A stretch of DNA of 64,000 nucleotides from NCBI GenBank assembly GCA_963667425.1, contig OY763407.1, positions 186,001 to 250,000 of the forward strand. The letters are read 5' to 3'. A program made the position numbers and the translations under genes. The notes below the pieces were generated by a model. It did not search any database and had not been told where the DNA came from. It saw only the letters and a program-made list of their open reading frames with translations. This DNA comes from G963667425 sp963667425 [NCBI: bacterium]. GTDB taxonomy: Bacteria; UBP6; UBA1177. Shown here piece by piece: positions 43,590 to 52,655 of the stretch (within the stretch, counting starts at the first letter, position 1; every line of letters starts with the position of its first letter).

Positions 43590-44190
43590 AGAAACAGCTC
43601 CTGTTAGAAAATGCACAATTTGCGGAGAAACACATCCGCAAAATTCTCTTATACGATATGCTATTGTAGAGGGAAAAGTATATCCTGATTTTAAACAGAA
43701 GCTTCAGGGCAGAGGTCTTTATACATGTTACGATAAAAAATGTATAAAATCTTTTACTGCCAGAAAAAAGCTTGATAACCGTTTTTTTGACGGAGAAGCT
43801 ACATTCGCACTTAACTGTGAACAAATAATAAAAGCAGCTCTTGTAAATATTGTCGATTCAATGAAATATTTTTCATCGCTTTCGGTAAAATCGGGGCTTA
43901 CAGCAAAAGGACAAAATACAGTACAGGATCTTTTATCTGCAGGATTTAAGGATTTTGCATTTATTCTTATTGCTTCCGATATTGCACAAAACACTTTTGA
44001 AAAGCTTGAACGATCTGTTGAACAAATATCTGTCGTAAAAAAGACATTTTTTTCAAAATCAGATTTGGGGCAGTTCTTTTCAACCCGTCCTATAGGTGTT
44101 GTAGGATTAAAAAGATCATCTATTTCAGAAAGAATTAGTGATTGTGTTGAACTTTTTAACAATTTGAATGAGGAAAACAGTAGATGTTGA
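43582..44190 (+). CDS. YlxR (DUF448) fused to a YlxQ/L7Ae-like domain
   Basis: 202 residues. The first ~80 residues are YlxR: RKCTICGETHPQNSLIRYAI, GRGLYTCYDKKCI, with four Cys in CxxC and CxxxxxC spacing. Residues ~85-195 read like an L7Ae/YlxQ K-turn-binding domain (KYFSSLSVKSGLTAKGQNTV, FILIASDIAQNTFEKL, FFSKSDLGQFFSTRPIGVVGL). In Bacillus ylxR and ylxQ are separate genes between nusA and infB; here they are one. It likely acts on RNA or the ribosome/RNase P, as suggested for the parts. Confidence 0.87.
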   Translation: MTKETAPVRKCTICGETHPQNSLIRYAIVEGKVYPDFKQKLQGRGLYTCYDKKCIKSFTARKKLDNRFFDGEATFALNCEQIIKAALVNIVDSMKYFSSLSVKSGLTAKGQNTVQDLLSAGFKDFAFILIASDIAQNTFEKLERSVEQISVVKKTFFSKSDLGQFFSTRPIGVVGLKRSSISERISDCVELFNNLNEENSRC

Positions 44191-46832
44191 TACATGAGAT
44201 AGCAAAAGAGATAGGGGTTCAATCAAAAGCCGTTCTTAACTATCTTCAGAAACAGGGATGTGATTATAAAAGTACTTCTAAGGGAATTACTCCTGAAGAA
44301 GAAAGACTTGTTAGAAGTTACTTCGCTACCCCTGAAAATTTGCAGGCTGCAGCTTCAGGCACTATAGCAGGCGCAGAAAAGAAAGACGAAGATAATGCTG
44401 AAAAGAAAAAATCTGTCACCACAATTATTCGCTCAAGAGGTGAAAGAAGGAGTTTTGTTCCAGAAGACAAAAGAGATGATATTCCAACTGTAAATGAAGA
44501 AGCTGAAGTATCTGCATCAGCCAACGAAACTGTTGAACCTGAGATTGAAAAATCTGAAACTTCAGAAAAAGAACACCAGCCAACTGAGCCTGTAAAAGAA
44601 GAAACTGTAATTGAAAAGAAAGCTGAAGAAAATGAAAAAGAAGTTTCCACAGGAGAAAACAATGATGTTTCCACAGTAGAGACTGTGAAGGAAACTTTAA
44701 AAGAAGAAGTCGTTTCATCTGAGATTAAACATGAAAAGCATTCTGCTGAGAAGAGTCATGTTAAAAACATTGATGATGATGATGAACTTTCTGATGAAGA
44801 ACTTTTAAGAAGAAAGAAAAAGAAAATAGTTATGAAAGGCGGTGTTGTACCTAAAGTTGCTCAAGTCGCAGAAGTTAAGAAACCTGTGTCAAGAAAAACT
44901 AAAGTCGCTCCAGTAATAACTGCTGCCAGAAATTTTGATAAGATAAAAGGTGGAAACATAGATTATCTTACAGCTGATAACAGTGAAGGCGAAAGAAGAA
45001 GAAGAAAAAGAAAAGATAATAGAAATAAAAATAAACAGCAGGAAAAACAGCAGGTACAGGCTAATCCTACAAAGGCTATAAAAATGGTAGTTAAAATAGA
45101 AGGAAGCATAACTGTAGCTGAGCTTTCAAGAAGAATGGGAATTAAATCAACTCTTCTCATAAAAAAGATGTTTGAAATGGGAGAAATGGTTTCCATAAAT
45201 GATAGAATAGATCTTGATACAGCGTCTTTTATAGCATCCGAATTCGGATATCAGGTTGAAAATGTTGAACTCACAGATGAAAGCTTTATTGAAGTTCATG
45301 AAGACAGAGAAGACGAGCTTGTTAAAAGACCTCCTGTTGTTACCGTTATGGGACACGTTGATCACGGTAAAACAAAACTTCTCGATGCAATAAGAAATAC
45401 AAATGTCGTTGACAGAGAAGCTGGTGGAATTACACAGCACATAGGTGCATATACAGTTTCAATTGACGGTGGTGATATAACATTCCTTGATACTCCGGGT
45501 CACGAAGCTTTTACAGCAATGAGAAGCCGTGGTGCACAGGCAACAGATATAGTTATTCTTATAGTTGCTGCCGACGATGGTGTTATGCCTCAGACAGTTG
45601 AAGCTATAAACCATGCAAAAGCTGCAAAAGTTCCTATAATAGTTGCCGTAAATAAAATTGATAAGCCAAATGCCAACCCTGACAAAGTTCGTCAGGAACT
45701 TATGAAATATGAAATTGTTCCTGAAGAATGGGGTGGAGAAAATCTTTTTGTTGAAATATCTGCAAAACAGAGAATCAATATTGACGGACTCCTTGAAACA
45801 ATTCTTCTTCAGGTCGAAATGATGGATTTAAAAGCAAATCCGTCAAAATCAGCATCAGGAATTGTTATTGAATCAAGAATGGATCAAGGCAAAGGCCCTG
45901 TTGCTACAACTCTGATAAAAGACGGAACACTTAAGGTTGGCGATCTCGTTGTAACAGGAACATCTTCAGGATATGTCCGTTCAATGATTGACTGGAAAGG
46001 CTCAAGATTAAAAGCTGCATCACTTTCAATGGCTGTTGAGATAACAGGACTTGATTCAGTTCCTCAGGCTGGTGAAAATATTTACGTATTCTCGGATGAA
46101 AAGAAAGCAAAGGCATTCATTGAATTCCGTAGAAACAAATACCGTGAAGAGAAAATCGAAAAACAGAAGAAAGTTACACTTGACAACCTCTTTGAGAAAA
46201 TTGAGGAAGGTGAAACACAGGAACTCAATCTTATTGTTAAAGCAGATGTTGACGGCAGTGTTGAAGCTATTAACACAAGTCTTAAAAAGATAGAGCATGA
46301 CAAAATAAAAGTAAGAATAATTCACAGCGGTGTCGGAGCAATTACCGAAAACGATATAATTCTCGCATCCGCATCAAATGCAATAGTTTTCGGATTCAAT
46401 GTCAGAATGGACAGTAAAGCCAGAGCCGCAATGTCATCAGAAGATGTCGATGTAAGAATTTACTCAATTATCTACGACCTTATAGAATCAGTTAAGAGCG
46501 CAATGACAGGAAGACTTGCACCTGTTATAACCGAACAGTACCTTGGAAAGGCAGAAGTAAGACAGACATTCAATGTACCAAAAATCGGTGTTGTTGCAGG
46601 CTGTATGGTTGTTGACGGTAAAATAGTAAGAAACGGTAAAATAAAGCTTATCAGAGAAAACATAGTTGTTTATCAGGGTATCTTCAATTCACTTCAGCGT
46701 TTTAAAGACAGCGTGAAAGAAGTGAAAAACGGATACGAATGCGGTCTTGGTATAGAAAACTGTAACGACATCAAAATAGGTGATGTTATAGAATGTTACA
46801 TTGATGTCGAAACAAAGGACGAGGTGAAATAG
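44184..46832 (+). CDS. infB: Translation initiation factor IF-2
   Basis: 882 residues. The N-terminus has the IF2-N helix domain (LIHEIAKEIGVQSKAVLNYLQKQG), then ~250 residues of charged low-complexity linker, a second IF2-N domain (ITVAELSRRMGIKSTLLIKKM), and the GTPase: GHVDHGKTKLLDAI (G1), GGITQHIGAY (G2), DTPGHEAF (G3), NKIDKP (G4) and SAK (G5). Domains II, III and IV follow. It brings formyl-Met-tRNA to the 30S P site, tying in with def/fmt at 8-9.5 kb. GAGGA precedes the ATG; the start overlaps the ylxR stop by 7 bases. Confidence 0.96.
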   Translation: MLIHEIAKEIGVQSKAVLNYLQKQGCDYKSTSKGITPEEERLVRSYFATPENLQAAASGTIAGAEKKDEDNAEKKKSVTTIIRSRGERRSFVPEDKRDDIPTVNEEAEVSASANETVEPEIEKSETSEKEHQPTEPVKEETVIEKKAEENEKEVSTGENNDVSTVETVKETLKEEVVSSEIKHEKHSAEKSHVKNIDDDDELSDEELLRRKKKKIVMKGGVVPKVAQVAEVKKPVSRKTKVAPVITAARNFDKIKGGNIDYLTADNSEGERRRRKRKDNRNKNKQQEKQQVQANPTKAIKMVVKIEGSITVAELSRRMGIKSTLLIKKMFEMGEMVSINDRIDLDTASFIASEFGYQVENVELTDESFIEVHEDREDELVKRPPVVTVMGHVDHGKTKLLDAIRNTNVVDREAGGITQHIGAYTVSIDGGDITFLDTPGHEAFTAMRSRGAQATDIVILIVAADDGVMPQTVEAINHAKAAKVPIIVAVNKIDKPNANPDKVRQELMKYEIVPEEWGGENLFVEISAKQRINIDGLLETILLQVEMMDLKANPSKSASGIVIESRMDQGKGPVATTLIKDGTLKVGDLVVTGTSSGYVRSMIDWKGSRLKAASLSMAVEITGLDSVPQAGENIYVFSDEKKAKAFIEFRRNKYREEKIEKQKKVTLDNLFEKIEEGETQELNLIVKADVDGSVEAINTSLKKIEHDKIKVRIIHSGVGAITENDIILASASNAIVFGFNVRMDSKARAAMSSEDVDVRIYSIIYDLIESVKSAMTGRLAPVITEQYLGKAEVRQTFNVPKIGVVAGCMVVDGKIVRNGKIKLIRENIVVYQGIFNSLQRFKDSVKEVKNGYECGLGIENCNDIKIGDVIECYIDVETKDEVK

Positions 46833-47200
46833 TGGCAAACGAAGTCAGACAGAATAAAATTGCCGAAGCAATACTACGTGAAATCTCTTCATGTTTTATA
46901 ACAGAATATTCAGGCACACCTCTGTCAACAGTTACCATAACACACGTTGCAGTAAGCCGTGATCTTAGAAATGCAACAGTTTACTATGCACTGTTTAATC
47001 AGGCAGATATAAAAACAGTGCAGAGTGAACTTGATCGTGAATCCAAAAAGCTTAGATTCAGAGTCGGCTCAAAGATATCTCATCTTAAATCGGTTCCTGA
47101 ACTCAGTTTCAAGTATGACAATATTTATGATCAGTCCATGAAACTAGAATCTATCTTTTCGAAGATAAAGGAGGAAAAGGATGAAGGAGATGAAAACTGA
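46832..47200 (+). CDS. rbfA: Ribosome-binding factor A
   Basis: 122 residues, GTG start overlapping the infB stop by one base. RbfA helps process the 16S 5' end. EVRQNKIAEAILREISSCF, VTITHVAVSRDLRNATVYYALF and LRFRVGSKISHLKSVPELSFKYD fit the family's KH-like fold. It overlaps the following gene by 20 bases. Confidence 0.93.
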   Translation: MANEVRQNKIAEAILREISSCFITEYSGTPLSTVTITHVAVSRDLRNATVYYALFNQADIKTVQSELDRESKKLRFRVGSKISHLKSVPELSFKYDNIYDQSMKLESIFSKIKEEKDEGDEN

Positions 47201-48161
47201 GTTTGAATCCTTTTATGCAAAACTTACTTCCGTAAAAACAATAGTACTATCAGCACACGTAAGTCCTGACGGAGACGCAGTCGGCTCTGTGCTTGGTTTA
47301 TATCATATGCTTAAAAATATGGGTAAAGAAGTATACATCTACTCAAAAGACCCGTATCCATATAATTTTATGTTTCTTGAAGGGGCAGATAAAGCATCAT
47401 CCGATATGTCATGGAAAGATCCCGACATGTTCATTCTGCTTGATTGCGGAACAGTAATGAGAGCAGGCGGAGACATGTTCGTGAGAATCGAAAAATCCGA
47501 TGCAGTGAAAGTCCTTTTTGATCATCACATACACCATTCGCAGATAAAAAACTTTGACTACCTCTTCATAGATGAAAAAGCCTCATCAACAGCTGCACTT
47601 GTTTACCGCTTTATGGAAACAGTAGGTTACGAACCTGACAAAAACAGTGCGGAAGCAATATATTCAGGAATCATGAGCGATACAGGCGGACTTCGTTACA
47701 ACAGTGCAGACAATGAAGCATTTGCAACACTTGGAAAGCTTGTGCATCACATAACTCCATGGGAAATTGCTACAAAAATATGGGAAAATATACCATATGC
47801 ACAACTACAGCTTTTAGTTGAAGTTTTAGGCGACATGAAACTTTTAGTAGACGGAAAACTCTCAGTTATAGTTGTAACACTTCAGCAGCTTAAGAAATAC
47901 GGGCTCACTCCTGACAATATAGACAGCTTCATAAACTATGGAAGAAGCATTGATACAGTTGAAATATCTGCAAGATTCAGAGAAGTAAAGGAAAACGAGT
48001 ATAAAGTAAGTCTCCGTTCGAAAGGTGCAATAGATGCATCAAAAATAGCACACGAATTCGGAGGCGGCGGACACAAAAACGCTGCAAGCTTCTTCTTTAG
48101 AGGAAGCTATCAGGAAGGACTTAAATTTATAGAAGAAATTGCGCTCAAGGTTTTAAGTTGA
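47181..48161 (+). CDS. nrnA: DHH-family phosphoesterase, NrnA type
   Basis: 326 residues. It degrades very short RNA (nanoRNase) and/or pAp. HVSPDGDAVGSVLGL (~residues 24-38), LLDCG, FDHHIHHSQ (the DHH motif), GIMSDTGGLRY, and C-terminal DHHA1 with FGGGGHKNAASF. It sits between rbfA and truB, its common place in many genomes. It starts inside rbfA (20-base overlap). Confidence 0.92.
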   Translation: MKEMKTEFESFYAKLTSVKTIVLSAHVSPDGDAVGSVLGLYHMLKNMGKEVYIYSKDPYPYNFMFLEGADKASSDMSWKDPDMFILLDCGTVMRAGGDMFVRIEKSDAVKVLFDHHIHHSQIKNFDYLFIDEKASSTAALVYRFMETVGYEPDKNSAEAIYSGIMSDTGGLRYNSADNEAFATLGKLVHHITPWEIATKIWENIPYAQLQLLVEVLGDMKLLVDGKLSVIVVTLQQLKKYGLTPDNIDSFINYGRSIDTVEISARFREVKENEYKVSLRSKGAIDASKIAHEFGGGGHKNAASFFFRGSYQEGLKFIEEIALKVLS

Positions 48162-49042
48162 CAAGTTCCTTTTTTCTTCCATTCTACAAACAAAAAGGCA
48201 AAACATCAGCCCATGCCTTAAATGAATTTAAACGAGTTACAGGAATCAAAAAAGCGGGATACTGCGGAACCCTTGATCCGCTTGCCGAAGGACTTCTTAT
48301 CTTTGCAATTGATAAAGCAACAAAACTTATAAGATTCTTTACTGAAGACATTAAAAAGTATAAAGGTACAATGATTTTCGGTATGACAAGCGATTCCTAC
48401 GATATGGAAGGAAACATAGACGTAACAAATGAAAATCCGCAGATAACTCCTGAAGAATTAAAAAAGTTTGAAACAAAATTCAAAGGAGAAATAATCCAGA
48501 CACCGCCAGTCTATTCAGCAGTAAAAGTACGAGGCAAAAGAGCCTGTGATAGAGCAAGATCAGGCGAAGAAGTTTTACTTGCAGAGAGAACAGTCAGCAT
48601 CTATGACATAAAACTCACACAAGTTACTGCAAAAGAAGTTGATTTTGAAGTTACATGTTCCAAAGGAACATACATCCGCTCACTCGTATCCGACATAGGA
48701 AAAGAGCAGGGAGATGGAGCACTCCTTTCAAAACTCATAAGAACAGGCGTTGGCGACATTGGCATTGAAAACTCTGTTACAATAGAAGAAATAAAGGAAA
48801 AACCTGAAATACTTAATGAAAGAGCAATACCAATAGATGAACCATTTCCATGGATGAACAAAATATCAGATCTCAGTGAAGATATAATGAAAAATCTATA
48901 CAACGGAATAGACCTTGAAACAATGGAAATACCATTAAAAGAAGGTTACAACATAATATATGAAAAAAGCTCGCCACTCTACATACTCGAGAAAAGAGAA
49001 AATACGCTGAGCTACACTGCATACATCGGGGAAAACAGATGA
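48158..49042 (+). CDS. truB: tRNA pseudouridine-55 synthase
   Basis: 294 residues, TTG start overlapping the upstream stop (TTGA). TruB makes pseudouridine 55 in tRNA. KPxG-type start is FFLPFYKQKGKTSAHAL; GYCGTLDPLAEGLLIF holds the catalytic Asp; GEIIQTPPVYSAVKVRGKRA and SKGTYIRSLVSDIGKEQG are further blocks. The C-terminal PUA-like part is short. It overlaps folE2 by 4 bases. Confidence 0.94.
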   Translation: MTSSFFLPFYKQKGKTSAHALNEFKRVTGIKKAGYCGTLDPLAEGLLIFAIDKATKLIRFFTEDIKKYKGTMIFGMTSDSYDMEGNIDVTNENPQITPEELKKFETKFKGEIIQTPPVYSAVKVRGKRACDRARSGEEVLLAERTVSIYDIKLTQVTAKEVDFEVTCSKGTYIRSLVSDIGKEQGDGALLSKLIRTGVGDIGIENSVTIEEIKEKPEILNERAIPIDEPFPWMNKISDLSEDIMKNLYNGIDLETMEIPLKEGYNIIYEKSSPLYILEKRENTLSYTAYIGENR

Positions 49043-49860
49043 AAGACATACAGAAACAACAGGACGACAGAAACATAACCGTAGATGAAGTAGGTGTATC
49101 AGGAATAAGATACCCTATAAACGTCAAAGACAGGCTGCACGGATTACAGAAAACAGTTTCAGACATCACAATGAGCGTCGAACTCCTCCCCGAATTCAAA
49201 GGAACCCACATGTCGAGATTTCTCGAAATCCTTAATGAAGTAAGAGGCGAAATAACAATGGCAAACATACCTCTCATCCTGAATGAAATGAGAGAAAAGC
49301 TCGAATCGCCAAAATCATTTATGGAAATGAAATTCCCGTACTTTATCGAAAAAGAATCACCAGTATCAAAAGCAAAATCGATGTTCTCAATCGATGTAAT
49401 GTTTTCAGGATATTCATCGGAAAAATATGGAAACAGCTTTATACTAGGGTTGAAAGTGCCCGTAACAACGCTCTGTCCATGCTCGAAAGAGATAAGCGAA
49501 TACGGAGCGCACAACCAGAGAAGCTACGTAACACTATTTATAAGCAGTGAAACATTTCTTTGGCTCGAAGAACTCGTAAAAATAATCGAAGAATCATCCA
49601 GCTCAGCCATCTATCCTCTTCTAAAAAGACCGGATGAAAAATACGTTACCGAAAAAGCATATGAAAATCCGTCATTTGCAGAAGACCTCGTTAGAAACGT
49701 AACATTAAAACTTAGCAGTCTTAAAGGAATAAACTGGTTCAGAGTAAAAACTCTTCATCTTGAAAGCATTCATACACACAACGCATTTGCAGTTGTAACA
49801 AAATCCTTTGATGTGTCAGATGCACTATCAAGACACATAAAAATGATAAGTGAAATGTAA
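49039..49860 (+). CDS. folE2: GTP cyclohydrolase FolE2 (type IB)
   Basis: 273 residues. It converts GTP to dihydroneopterin triphosphate, the entry to folate and queuosine. The diagnostic segment is VPVTTLCPCSKEISEYGAHNQRS (~residues 141-163), shown here in abbreviated form: CPCSKEISEYGAHNQR. The early GVSGIRYPINV and the late FAVVTKSFDVSDALSRH also match. FolE2 is the form that tolerates zinc shortage. A 4-base overlap makes it the last gene of the rimP operon, an uncommon addition. Confidence 0.94.
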   Translation: MKDIQKQQDDRNITVDEVGVSGIRYPINVKDRLHGLQKTVSDITMSVELLPEFKGTHMSRFLEILNEVRGEITMANIPLILNEMREKLESPKSFMEMKFPYFIEKESPVSKAKSMFSIDVMFSGYSSEKYGNSFILGLKVPVTTLCPCSKEISEYGAHNQRSYVTLFISSETFLWLEELVKIIEESSSSAIYPLLKRPDEKYVTEKAYENPSFAEDLVRNVTLKLSSLKGINWFRVKTLHLESIHTHNAFAVVTKSFDVSDALSRHIKMISEM

Positions 49861-49877
49861 CCAGGCAGCCGCCGCAG

Positions 49878-49905
49878 TTGACCTTCTTTATTATATAGTT
49901 ATTAT
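49878..49905 (+). promoter_or_regulatory. Sigma-70-type promoter of the G1P-dehydrogenase-like gene
   Basis: TTGACC (49878-49883) and TATTAT (49900-49905) are 16 bases apart, with GGGAGGG (49927-49933) 5 bases before the ATG at 49939. Confidence 0.6.
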
Positions 49906-49938
49906 ACATAAGTACTTATTACCCATGGGAGGGTTTAA

Positions 49939-50985
49939 ATGGAAATATCAATACCTTCAATCTTAAGAATAAAACGGGAAGCAGTCTACCGCATCGGTAA
50001 ATATCTGCGTAAAAATGATATGAAAAATATCGTTCTCTTATTTGGAGAAGGGATAAAAGAACTTCTTTCAGAGCAGCTGTACATCTCGCTTACAAGTTCG
50101 GAAATAAAAATCCAGCACGAGGAAATCGTAACCGATAACAGCGTAAAGACACTTTTTGACAGTACATTCACATTTCCTCTTCCAGTAGATGCCATAGTTG
50201 CAGTCGGAGGGGGGAAAGCCATCGATTTCGGCAAATATGCCGCATTTCTGCTTCAGGTTCCAGTTATCACAATACCCACATCAATAAGCAACGATGCCTT
50301 TGCATCATCAATGGCATCACTTACAATAGACGGAAGAAGAAGAACCCTTAAAGCAAAAATGCCTGACGGTGTAATAATCGACACAGACATAATTAAAAAA
50401 GCACCGAAGCAATACATCTTCTCAGGAATAGGTGATCTTATAAGCAACCTTACAGCAATCGAAGACTGGAAAAGAGCATCAAAGAAACATGCAGAAGTTC
50501 TTAACGACTTTGCAGTACTCATCTCATTAAATGCAGTTGAAAACTTTCTAAACTATGGCAACAAAAACATAGACGATATCGAATTTATAAGACTCGTCTG
50601 CGGATCACTGGTTATGAGCGGAATCTCAATGGAAATATGCGGATCAAGCAGATCATCAAGCGGAAGCGAACACCTCGTAAGCCACGCATACGACAGATAC
50701 GCCAAAAAACCGTCACTACACGGAATCCAGGTAGGCGTTGCAACCTATGCCATAAGCTACATTCAGAACAACAAACACGAACTCATCAGAAAAACACTCG
50801 AAGAAACAGGATTCTTTGATTTCGTTGCGGCTCATCCGCTCGATAAAAGTGATTTCATAAAAGCAATCGAAATGGCAATAACAATGAAAAGCAACTTCTA
50901 CACAGTGCTCAACGAAGACAACGCAGTAGATAAACTCAAAGAATTTGCGGAAACAGATTCCCTAATGCAGAAACTTATTGTGTAA
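49939..50985 (+). CDS. sn-glycerol-1-phosphate dehydrogenase-like protein
   Basis: 348 residues, of the iron-containing alcohol dehydrogenase superfamily. Features: IVAVGGGKAIDFGKYAA (NAD-binding GGG, ~95-110), TIPTSISNDAFASSMAS (~117-133), FSGIGDLISNLTAIEDW with a metal-binding Asp (~165-180), and metal-binding His in SSGSEHLVSHAYD (~242-255) and LHGIQVGVATYA. This agrees with EgsA/AraM-type G1P dehydrogenases, which reduce DHAP to sn-glycerol-1-phosphate, the archaeal-type lipid backbone. The distinction from glycerol dehydrogenases rests on motif resemblance only. It has its own promoter and stands alone. Confidence 0.78.
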   Translation: MEISIPSILRIKREAVYRIGKYLRKNDMKNIVLLFGEGIKELLSEQLYISLTSSEIKIQHEEIVTDNSVKTLFDSTFTFPLPVDAIVAVGGGKAIDFGKYAAFLLQVPVITIPTSISNDAFASSMASLTIDGRRRTLKAKMPDGVIIDTDIIKKAPKQYIFSGIGDLISNLTAIEDWKRASKKHAEVLNDFAVLISLNAVENFLNYGNKNIDDIEFIRLVCGSLVMSGISMEICGSSRSSSGSEHLVSHAYDRYAKKPSLHGIQVGVATYAISYIQNNKHELIRKTLEETGFFDFVAAHPLDKSDFIKAIEMAITMKSNFYTVLNEDNAVDKLKEFAETDSLMQKLIV

Positions 50986-51943
50986 TAGCAGAAAACGCAA
51001 TATAAACAGTATACGAAACATAAGCGGCGCAAAGTAAAATACCGCCGATTCTTCCGATCCTGCCGTCACCCTTCATCCTGAAACCGAAAACAAAAAGCGA
51101 AAGTGTAAGAGCCGTCATAACAAGCATATCCCTTGGAAAAATACCATCAGGAACATTCGACGGATTCACAACACCCGCAATACCGGCAACCATAGCAGTA
51201 TTAAACATATTTGAACCAATAATATTACCAAGAGCAATATCATTTTCCTTCTTTAAAGCCGCAATAACCGAAGAAGCAAGCTCAGGAAGCGAAGTACCAA
51301 TAGCAACAACAGTCAGACCAATAACAAGATCACTGATACCAAGAATATGAGCAATCGTAGTTGCCCCCCAGACAAGCAGCTTTGAACTGCCAAGCAGGAA
51401 AACAAGACCGCCAAGCAAATTCCCGTAAGCCGTCAAAGGCTTAAAATCGCTATCCTTAACATCCTCAGAAACCTCCAGTTTGCGACTCTTTTTATTCTTA
51501 AGACCGGAAAGAACAGAACTAAGCATGAAAAGAATAAACGGAATAAAAAGAATAACAGCGTCCAGCCTTGAGAAAAAACCATCATAAAGTTCAACCGTTG
51601 CAATCAAAGTAAGCAGAAGAAGCACAGGAAGCTCTTTTTTCAGCACACCTCTTTCAACAGTAATCGGCATAATAAGAGCCGTAACACCAAGAATCAGAGC
51701 AATATTACTGATATTTGAACCATAAGCATTACCAAGAGCAATACCGCTGCTCCCATCAATAGAAGCCAAAGTTGAAACAAGCATCTCAGGAGCAGAAGTG
51801 CCGAAACCAACAATCACCATGCCAATAACAAGAGAAGGAACATGAAAATGTCTGGCAATAGCGGCAGCACCATCAACAAACCTGTCCGCACTAAACACCA
51901 GAACCACAAAACCGGCAATTAAAGCAACAACTGCTAAAAGCAT
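50975..51943 (-). CDS. Calcium/sodium antiporter (CaCA family, YrbG-like)
   Basis: 322 residues with about ten membrane segments in two inverted halves. The two alpha-repeat motifs are VGFGTSAPEMLVSTLASIDG...LGNAYGSNISNIALILG and VAIGTSLPELASSVIAAL...LGNIIGSNMFNTAMVAG, which form the cation site. It exchanges Na+ (or H+) for Ca2+. It converges on the G1P dehydrogenase gene with an 11-base overlap at the 3' ends. GAGGAG lies just before the ATG. Confidence 0.92.
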   Translation of the reverse strand: MLLAVVALIAGFVVLVFSADRFVDGAAAIARHFHVPSLVIGMVIVGFGTSAPEMLVSTLASIDGSSGIALGNAYGSNISNIALILGVTALIMPITVERGVLKKELPVLLLLTLIATVELYDGFFSRLDAVILFIPFILFMLSSVLSGLKNKKSRKLEVSEDVKDSDFKPLTAYGNLLGGLVFLLGSSKLLVWGATTIAHILGISDLVIGLTVVAIGTSLPELASSVIAALKKENDIALGNIIGSNMFNTAMVAGIAGVVNPSNVPDGIFPRDMLVMTALTLSLFVFGFRMKGDGRIGRIGGILLCAAYVSYTVYIAFSAITQ

Positions 51944-52200
51944 AACATCTCCTCAAGGCTATAAATACACCAGATGCTATAGTTATTTGAGAAATAGTCA
52001 AGCTTGATGAAAGTTTTAATAAAAAAAAGAAAAATATAGAAATAAAAGTTTCAAAACACCATATACGAAATAAAAATAAATTGATTTCTCAAAAATAAAG
52101 TCATAAATTAAATACATAAAGGCTAAATAAAATGAAAGCTGATGCTCATTGATAAAAGAAAAATAAATAAACGGAAAAATCTATCTGTAAAATAGATTAA

Positions 52201-52346
52201 GAACAAAGCAAAAGCAGTTTTGAAGTAAGTGACAGCTCTCTGGAAATAAGTGATAAAACTCTGGAAACAGGTAATGAGTGATAAAAAGCTCATGAAAAAA
52301 AATTTGAAGCATCTATTTTAAAGAAGCGGGCAAAGTAAAAAAACCT
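52201..52346 (+). pseudogene. Heptad-repeat gene remnant, copy 1
   Basis: From 52201 one frame reads EQ-SKSSFEV-SDSSLEI-SDKTLET-GNE and then TGA TAA at 52279-52284; after the two stops it continues KAHEKKFEASILKKRAK to another TAA. Three clear 7-residue repeats (S-D/K-x-x-L/F-E-x) suggest a broken coiled-coil gene. Confidence 0.5.
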
Positions 52347-52418
52347 ATGAAAGCCATTATTACTTAAAAGTTAAACACAATTAATAAAAATTCAGCCGCA
52401 AACATAAAAAAGTCAGTC

Positions 52419-52655
52419 GTGATAAGTAAAAAGTTGATCGCAATTGTTCTTACAAAGGTATCAATTGGCATTTGGAAACAGGTGATGAGCCTGAAAAATC
52501 CTGTGAAAAAAAACTGGAAGCACACCATTAACAGAAAAGAAGCCGATAAAATAAGAAAAGAAAAGCATCAGATGAAAAAAGTTGAACGTCAGAACATAAA
52601 AGTTGAACGTCAGAACATAAAAGTTGGTTATGAAACAGAAAAAGTTAAACGTTAA
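52419..52655 (+). pseudogene. Heptad-repeat gene remnant, copy 2 (or short ORF)
   Basis: A 78-codon GTG-started frame ends in KVERQNIKVERQNIKVGYETEKVKR. In another frame, bases 52472-52528 read LETGDEPEKSCEKKLEAHH, matching LETGNE..KAHEKKFEA of copy 1. The match lies in a different frame from the 78-codon ORF, so the ORF is probably not the original gene. No ribosome-binding site is obvious. Confidence 0.45.
52577..52638 (+). repeat. 21-bp tandem repeat
   Basis: AAAAGTTGAACGTCAGAAC plus AT occurs exactly twice (52577-52597, 52598-52618), then a degenerate third unit begins AAAAGTTGGTTATGAAAC. A 21-base period equals seven codons (VERQNIK). Confidence 0.9.

Noticed and set aside
44318-45440. 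Long minus-strand open frames opposite infB
   Set aside because: They are Ser/Leu/Phe-rich mirror images of the charged IF-2 linker, without ribosome-binding sites; IF-2 on the plus strand is certain.
52577-52638. CRISPR array
   Set aside because: The units are directly tandem with no spacers, only two exact copies, and no cas genes are present.
52419-52655. Intact 78-residue gene
   Set aside because: No ribosome-binding site, repeat-derived ending, and the similarity to the upstream copy lies in a different frame; treated as a remnant.
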